Part shown: one piece after another, positions 58,253 to 64,000 of the stretch | Layout: each line of letters starts with the position of its first letter | How positions within the stretch are numbered: the first letter of the stretch is position 1 | The notes under the pieces: model-generated | Told to the model about the DNA's origin: nothing | Databases searched by the model: none | Seen by the model: only the letters and a program-made list of their open reading frames with translations | Position numbers and translations under genes: made by a program | Source of the DNA: Ignelater luminosus | Lineage: Eukaryota; Arthropoda; Insecta; Coleoptera; Elateridae | Length of the DNA stretch: 64,000 nt | Reading direction: 5' to 3' | NCBI GenBank assembly: GCA_011009095.1 | Contig: VTPC01090559.1 | Location: forward strand, 183,809-247,808

Positions 58253-61200
58253 TAAACAGTGTTGTGAGAAATAGTGTGCAAAATAAAGAGATAAGTTCAA
58301 ATTGTAATAATAAATTTACTATCGTGCATATTAATGCTCAGTCTGTTCGAAATAAAATAATAATTTTTGAAGATTTCGTAAATAACTTTAGAATAAAAAT
58401 AGATGTACTGTGTGTAAGTGAACATCACATGCGACCTGGTGAACCAGAAAATTTTCTCCTTAAAAATTATAAAGTTATAAGTCACTATACAAGATCAACC
58501 ACTACAGGTGGAGGTGTTATAATACTTTGTAAAAATAAGATTTTATACAATCCTTTAGATAAAATTAGTGAACTGTCAATGGAAAAACATATCGAAATTA
58601 CAGCAGTAAATTTTGTGCAGGAGGAAATTATTTGCGTTACAGTTTATCGGCCTCCAGCTGGGGATTTTGATGTATTTATGTATAAAATGAATGAATTTTT
58701 GACAATTTTAAATAATTTTAATTGTGAAGTCGTAATAAATGGCGATTTTAATATTAGATTCAATATCAAAGACAAAACTTATGTTAAATTTATAGATATA
58801 GTCAACTCTTATGGATTTGTGCATACTATTACCGAATCGACTAGACTTTCAAATTGCATTGACAATATCTTAGTAAATTTTGGAAATTTTAGACAGTATA
58901 ATACTTGGGTTGAGGATCCTGGATTATCGGATCATAAAGCTATATTTATTACCATTGAATGCAATGCACCTCATACAGACCTTATACAGATGTAGGCAAA
59001 TTTAGATTTTTTAAATTAATAGAAGCTGTAAATTGGAATTTTATAAATGAAATTCATGTTAATGTTAATACTAAATTTTCACAATTTATTACTATCTTAA
59101 TAGAATCGTTAAATTGTGCCTTTCCTGTGGTTACACAAACAAATAAAATCAAATCAAATCAAAAACTAACATGGTACACGTCGGAATTAAGAAAAATGAA
59201 GGAGCATTTAAATTTTTTAAAGGAATTAAATAAGGATTTTCCCAACTTAAAACTAAATGAATTGATAAATAGTTTTCGTGTAAAATATAAAAAAGAGATG
59301 GAACGGGCAAAAAGTAACAAGTACCTTAAACAAATCCATAATAGCAATCAAAAGCCTAAAGTATACTGGGATATAATTAATGAAAACAGAAGGGGTAAGA
59401 TAGTCTCAAACAAGATTAGTTTTGATGTAAATAAATTAAATAATTTTTTTATAAAACAACCGGAGAATGTATTGAATAGTCTTCCTTTAGTACAAAACAC
59501 TTCCAGTCCAAATATTCAACAAACAAATGTTAAGTTTAGTATACAACCTGTATCAGAAAATAACATGCGTGATGCAATAAATAGATTAAAAAATAAAACT
59601 AGTCGTGATTATTACAATTTAAATGCGGTGTTAATTAAGTGTTTTAAGAACATAATCATACCACCGCTTACTAAAATATTCAATGGTTGTATTGAAGAAG
59701 GTATATATCCCAATGCCTTAAAAATTTCCAAAGTTATACCCATACATAAAAAGGGATCGTTGAATGATATCAATAACTATAGACCAATTTCTCTTGTTCC
59801 CATTATATCTAAAATATTCGAAATGTTAATTAAAGATCAAGTTGTAGATTATTTTGAAGCTAGTAAACTATTTTATAATCAACAATTCGGCTTTCGTAAA
59901 AATAGGTCAGTAACCGAAGCTATAAATTGTCTTTTAGATTTTGTAATTGAAGGTACGGAAAAGGGATCTTGGGTAGGGGCTTTGTATTGTGACCTACAGA
60001 AAGCTTTTGATTGCGTCAATCATGATACTCTGTTACAAAAATTACAGTTGTATAACTTTGATACCTCTAGTATTAAGCTATTTCAATCATATTTACAAAA
60101 TCGCAAACAAAAAGTTTTTCTAAATTATATTTACTCGGAAGAAGGATTATTAACTTGTGGAGTTCCACAAGGATCCGTATTGGGTCCTATCTTATTTGTT
60201 ATATATATTAATGATTTACATACGACAATATTATCCGGTAAAGTAATTTTATTTGCTGATGATACAACGTTCTTGCGATATCATCTAGATGAGAATAATT
60301 TGTTTAATGAAATGAACATTCATCAATCTAAAATCGAAAATTGGCTAATACAAAATTGTTTAAAATTAAATGTAAATAAAACAAAAAAACTAATTTTTTC
60401 ACATCGAACGCTTGTAAATCATCAAAATGAAGATTCTGTGAAATTTCTAGGAGTATGGTTAGATCCAGTATTAAGTTGGGATAGTCATATTGAATATTTA
60501 GCCACAATTCTTTCAAGAAATTTATTTGTTCTACGTAACTTAACTCATATTGTACCTACTCAAGTAGCTGTAACCGCATATTATGCTTTAATAAACGCAC
60601 ACATGGCTTATGCTATTGTATGTTGGGGACATTCTACTCATGCTAATAGAATCTTCAACCTGCAAAGAAAGGCTATATGTATCATTACAAAAAAATCTTA
60701 TACCGATGATGTAAAACAAGATTTTATTAGTTTAAGCATATTAACATTTCCATCCCTTTATATTTTTAATAGCTTAATTCAAACTAAAAAATATTTAGAC
60801 GATTATAATACACAAAATAATGTTCATAATTATAGTACAAGAGATAACTTTAAAATTCGTTTAGATTACTTGCGTCTTAATTCAAGTAGATATAGTAAAA
60901 ATTATTACGGCCCTTTGTTTCTCAATAAATTGCCTGTGAACATTGTAAATCTACCATTAAAATCGTTTAGAAATAAGATTAAAAGATATCTGATAAGTGA
61001 AGCTTTTTACTCAATTCAGGAATTTATGGATCATGAATTGAATTCCTGTAGCATAGACATGTAAAATAAATACAGCTTTATTATCATATCAAGAGAGATC
61101 TGTGATATATAAGAAAAAAAAATTTACTCTGTTTGCTTTTTTTAAAATTTATAATTTGCATTATGTATTTTATTGTATTTATTTATTGTATTAAGTATTA

Positions 61201-61293
61201 GTGACTTGTTATTCTACACTGCATTAAACTTTATTGTATTATTGACTTGTGCAAATACTCTGTATACTAGCATAAATGAATAAATGACAAATG
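57230..61293 (+). mobile_element. CR1/Jockey-group non-LTR retrotransposon, nearly complete coding region
   Basis: 4.06 kb with ORF1 and a two-part ORF2. The 10-mer ACTATCTATG is found just before it (57220-57229) and just after it (61294-61303), a target-site duplication. The 3' end consists of repeated ATAAATGA/CAAATGA units instead of a long poly(A). The body begins within or at the start of ORF1 with no 5' UTR, so the copy is slightly 5'-truncated. It lies upstream of Ca-beta in the opposite orientation. Confidence 0.9.
58264..61064 (+). pseudogene. Retrotransposon ORF2: AP-like endonuclease plus reverse transcriptase, one frameshift
   Basis: The first part (58264-58995) is an apurinic-type endonuclease: FTIVHINAQSVRNK, CVSEHHMRPGEP, VTVYRPPAGDF, VINGDFNIRF and GLSDHKAIF, carrying the expected N, E, D and SDH catalytic residues. 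The frame changes at about 58968-58985, after ECNAPHTD. The second part (to 61064) resumes DVGKFRFFKLIEAVNWNFI and contains the reverse transcriptase: NYRPISLVPIISKIFE, NQQFGFRKNRSV, CDLQKAFDCVNHDT, GVPQGSVLGPILFVIYINDL and FADDT, with both catalytic aspartate motifs intact. The C-terminal region of about 250 residues includes HMAYAIVCWGHS. With one lesion and otherwise open frames, this is a young copy. Confidence 0.93.
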
Positions 61294-61303
61294 ACTATCT
61301 ATG

Positions 61304-61929
61304 AAATGCAGAATCTGCCAGTGGACTGTACATCAGATTGTTGAAAAAACTTACGTCGTCGCTGTCATTAATTTATCAAATGCACATTTCAGTAAAATTT
61401 TGATTTTAGCTCTGACTGCAAATTCCCGTGATTACCATCTAAATAATTTCAAAGTCCACTGTGTTTACACTTTCTACTAATCTAAACACTCAATTTGAAA
61501 TTGGATACCAACACAAGCAGGCCACAACGTTACAGATTTGTTTAATAGTCTACATATGCCTATGAGAAATCCTATGCCGTTTTCCAAGATCTTTAACTAT
61601 CTAAACTGTTTATTTTAAAAACTGCCACAGACGTTTCAATCTAGTTAGAATTTCAATGAAAAAGATCTTCAAATCGTGTAGTTAAAAACAATAATATTTC
61701 CCTTGAGTTTCTCTCAGTTCAGTTCAGCAGCAAGCATCAGATTCTATGTAGATATCAATGACTCATCAATGATCACCATCAGTTTTATTATTATGGAAGG
61801 CATTCAAGTGTTCGCTAACTATTTTGGCTCAACACAAAATTTTATATTTTGTTCTACATTAACGGTGAGTTGGTAATATTTTTATAAAATTGAGTTATAG
61901 TTCAATCAAATTCTGGACATCCGCTATAG
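61304..61929. other. Non-coding stretch between two elements
   Basis: No protein-like frame or repeat was recognised between the target duplication of the LINE and the left end of the hAT element. Confidence 0.45.
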
Positions 61930-62149
61930 CAGGGGTCCCCAATTTTTTGAATCTGAGAGCACATTCTAGAATATCGGTCGAGCGGCGGGCACCATTTATT
62001 TCTTCAAAGTAAATTTATAGTTGGACATAATAGTTAGTAATACACAGAATATACAAAAATATATTTAATTCCAAAAATATAAATTTTACATATAAAAATT
62101 ATTGTTGACATTCTTATGTAAAATAAATAATTATTTAATAATACATACA

Positions 62150-62430
62150 AAAGTTTACTTCTTGCTCTTACAAAGGCGTATTGCCTGTTCCGTTTCGGTT
62201 GTCTCGATTCTTGTGATGTTGATTGCCAGCTATCTTGCCATTTTTTGGTGGTCGTCCGATGGGTCTTTCACTTTGTCGTTTGTCGTTTCTGACGATTTTG
62301 GCTATTTTATCGTCTGCCATTCTTGTCACATGTTGTTTTCTTATCCATCTCACAATGTCGTCTGTTTCACATTGTCTTCTTATTTCACTGCCTCTTTGCC
62401 AAAAGTGTACATGGTATAAAAATTCTTTAT
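62150..62430 (-). mobile_element. Nested fragment: C-terminal end of an RTE-type retrotransposon
   Basis: The minus-strand frame reads RRQCETDDIVRWIRKQHVTR, MADDKIAKIVRND, SERPIGRPPKNG, then TGNTPL. It corresponds to the region after reverse transcriptase in RTE-type elements (usual pattern DIVRW...HI.RM...RPxGRPPKRW). It is a short 5'-truncated insertion lying inside the hAT element. Its exact ends were not resolved. Confidence 0.65.
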
Positions 62431-62789
62431 AAAAAATATAAATAATAATAAATAAAGTCAAAGTGATCTTTGGCACTGCATTTCATTGGTCATTGCTTCA
62501 TAATTAAGAGAGTATGATGATATCAAGATGTAAGTCGAGATCTGTACTTTGATTTTATGATATTCATTGTTGAAAACAATGATTCACACAAGTGTGTGGA
62601 ACCGAAAAACGATTTTATCTTGTATGACGCCCTTTTCAAGAATGAAGATTTGTTTCAGTCAACTACATTGAAGAAGTTCTCATTTTATACATTGGATTTT
62701 AGGACAATGTGGTTCTAAAGATCCAAAATTTCTAGCTCCACTTCCTCTGTCCTTATTTGAACAAAACATTTACTTGGCAAGTAAAAGGA

Positions 62790-63660
62790 TTAATAAAAAA
62801 ACCGTTGAAAACGCTTTTCAAACTGATCTTGAAGTAATTGAAGGTTGATATTTGGGAAATACACAAGTGACTTCATCAGCAGATGTAATATCCACAAAAC
62901 CAGTTTAGCTTTGAACGAGTTTACAGATCCAATCGTTATAGCTACATATGTTTGTCTTTTCCCTGCAGCTTCAAGTTTAAATAATTCAATCTTTCCATTA
63001 TGTCTGTGATAAAACCCAAATCTACCAGCCAGCAAGAGTCTGTTAGTTCAACAAAATCTTGATTTTTAGTATTAATATAATTTTTTATTTCTTTGTTTAA
63101 ATTTATAAATCTTGGAAGAACTTTACCTTTACTGAACCAACGCACTTCAGTATGCAGAACGAGATTAGGATCTTCAGGATTTTCTAGTAGGGCCTTGAAA
63201 AGGCAATGTTGCAAAGGGGCTGCTCGAATAAAGTTTACTACTTGTGTAACTACTTTCATAACGTGTCCAAAGGGTAGTATTCTACCACACACAGCTTCCT
63301 GGTGGATAATACAGTGATACGACATAAAGTTCGGAAATAATTTATCTTTCTTACAAAGCGCAATAAATTCATTGATATTACCAACCACTGCAGGTGCCCC
63401 ATCAGTAATTATCGTCCTCAGCTGGTGGAGAGGCATATCTATCGACTCTGCATATGTTCTAAAATATGTTATAGATTTCCTCACCTGTTTGTTGTTTGTC
63501 CTTTCATCGGTAATATTTTCAGTAACTGCTAACTGTGCTATGCCTGATATATCTGAAAACTCGTCAAATTGTAGTGAGCACCAGTCATATATTTTAACTG
63601 AATTTGTATGTCTTTTGAAATGGCATATATTCTTGTGACGGTGTTATCTGACAACTACAA
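62790..63660 (-). pseudogene. hAT transposase fragment (ZBED5/SCAND3-like)
   Basis: Minus strand, N- to C-terminal: WCSLQFDEFSDISGIAQLAV (about 63590-63530, catalytic D region), then the 63484-62942 frame with ITDGAPAVVGNINEFIALCK, YHCIIHQEAVCGRILPFGHV, KVVTQVVNFIRAAPLQHCLF, LHTEVRWFSKGKVLPRFINL and CWLVDLGFITDIMERLNYLN. After a frame change near 62945 it continues FKAKLVLWILHLLMK and LLQDQFEKRF. These match the hAT family related to vertebrate ZBED5 and SCAND3. The zinc-finger start and the dimerisation end are missing or too decayed to read. It is not functional as it stands. Confidence 0.85.
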
Positions 63661-64000
63661 ATCTTGTATTGCTGTTTGCTAATGACATAATCTCACGTTT
63701 GTTAGAAAATCCCTCAAATAAGCAAACAAATACGCGTATATTTCTCTAATTCTAATTCATTACTGAATATTAAATAATCTGAAAAGATTTTTACATTACA
63801 TTTTATTGAAAACTTAAATTTGTTTATCGTGCTCGTACAGTGGCGGGAACAAGTAAAACGGTCGCCGGGCGCCATGGTGCCCGCGGGCATAGGGTTGGAG
63901 ACCCCTGCACTATAGTCTCATGGGCAAAAAAACGAGCATTTGAATTTATTTCTTTTTGCAGTACCATGGGTGCATCCCATTAAACATCAACAAGTTTTTT

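Larger units (their letters stand above)
61930..63907 (-). mobile_element. hAT transposon with CAGGGGTC ends, degraded
   Basis: The left end CAGGGGTCCCCAA (61930) and the right end in reverse complement CAGGGGTCTCCAA (to 63907) are typical of hAT elements. They are flanked by 8-bp duplications CGCTATAG (61922-61929) and CACTATAG (63908-63915), 7 of 8 matching. A damaged hAT transposase lies on the minus strand, and a foreign antisense retrotransposon tail lies near the left end. Confidence 0.9.

Overview
This window is AT-rich nuclear DNA of an insect. Two split, conserved animal genes with insect-like proteins are present, and most of the rest is transposable elements of kinds common in insect genomes (mariner, pogo-like, Transib-like, hAT and CR1/Jockey- and RTE-type non-LTR elements). 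The order of insect cannot be read from the sequence. There are no bacterial-type operons, CRISPR arrays, rRNAs or convincing tRNA genes. One assembly gap of 400 N lies at 50726-51125.

Layout. (1) 668-4287, plus strand: the 3' six exons of the AMP-activated protein kinase gamma subunit (SNF4Agamma/PRKAG; four CBS domains and an acidic tail). Its 2.1-kb intron holds a roughly 1-kb foldback element with a transposase remnant at its centre. (2) 6085-9105: about ten tandem copies of a ~295-bp unit, each with an internal imperfect inverted repeat. (3) 9.1-19.4 kb: intergenic DNA with degenerate GGACGT arrays and a 2.7-kb DNA transposon (14027-16704) that carries a spliced, frameshifted DUF7869-like gene. 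(4) 19475-55451, minus strand: the voltage-gated calcium channel beta subunit gene (Ca-beta), spread over about 36 kb. I could follow two alternative first exons, the SH3-HOOK-GK core, a cassette exon and two alternative 3' ends. The distal 3' exon has an in-frame TAG followed by 146 further open codons. Its introns contain a pogo-like element, a non-LTR fragment split by a 492-bp retro-insertion with 13-bp target duplications, an almost intact mariner, a Transib-like pseudogene carrying a nested hAT-like MITE, and a decayed element with CACAGGCC ends. (5) 51126-52342: a 5'-truncated RTE-type fragment beside the assembly gap. (6) 57230-61293: a nearly full-length CR1/Jockey-group retrotransposon with a 10-bp target duplication. 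(7) 61930-63907: a degraded hAT element with CAGGGGTC ends and a nested antisense retrotransposon tail.

The two host genes are biologically separate: a kinase energy-sensing subunit and a calcium-channel auxiliary subunit. The most rewarding observations are the Ca-beta stop codon followed by a long open extension with its alternative ends, the hairpin-forming tandem array, the intronic foldback, and two transposons (14.0-16.7 kb and 42.7-44.9 kb) whose families I cannot place in a named superfamily. Intron-exon borders come from GT/AG consensus, preserved reading phase and remembered similarity to known families. No alignment or search was run.
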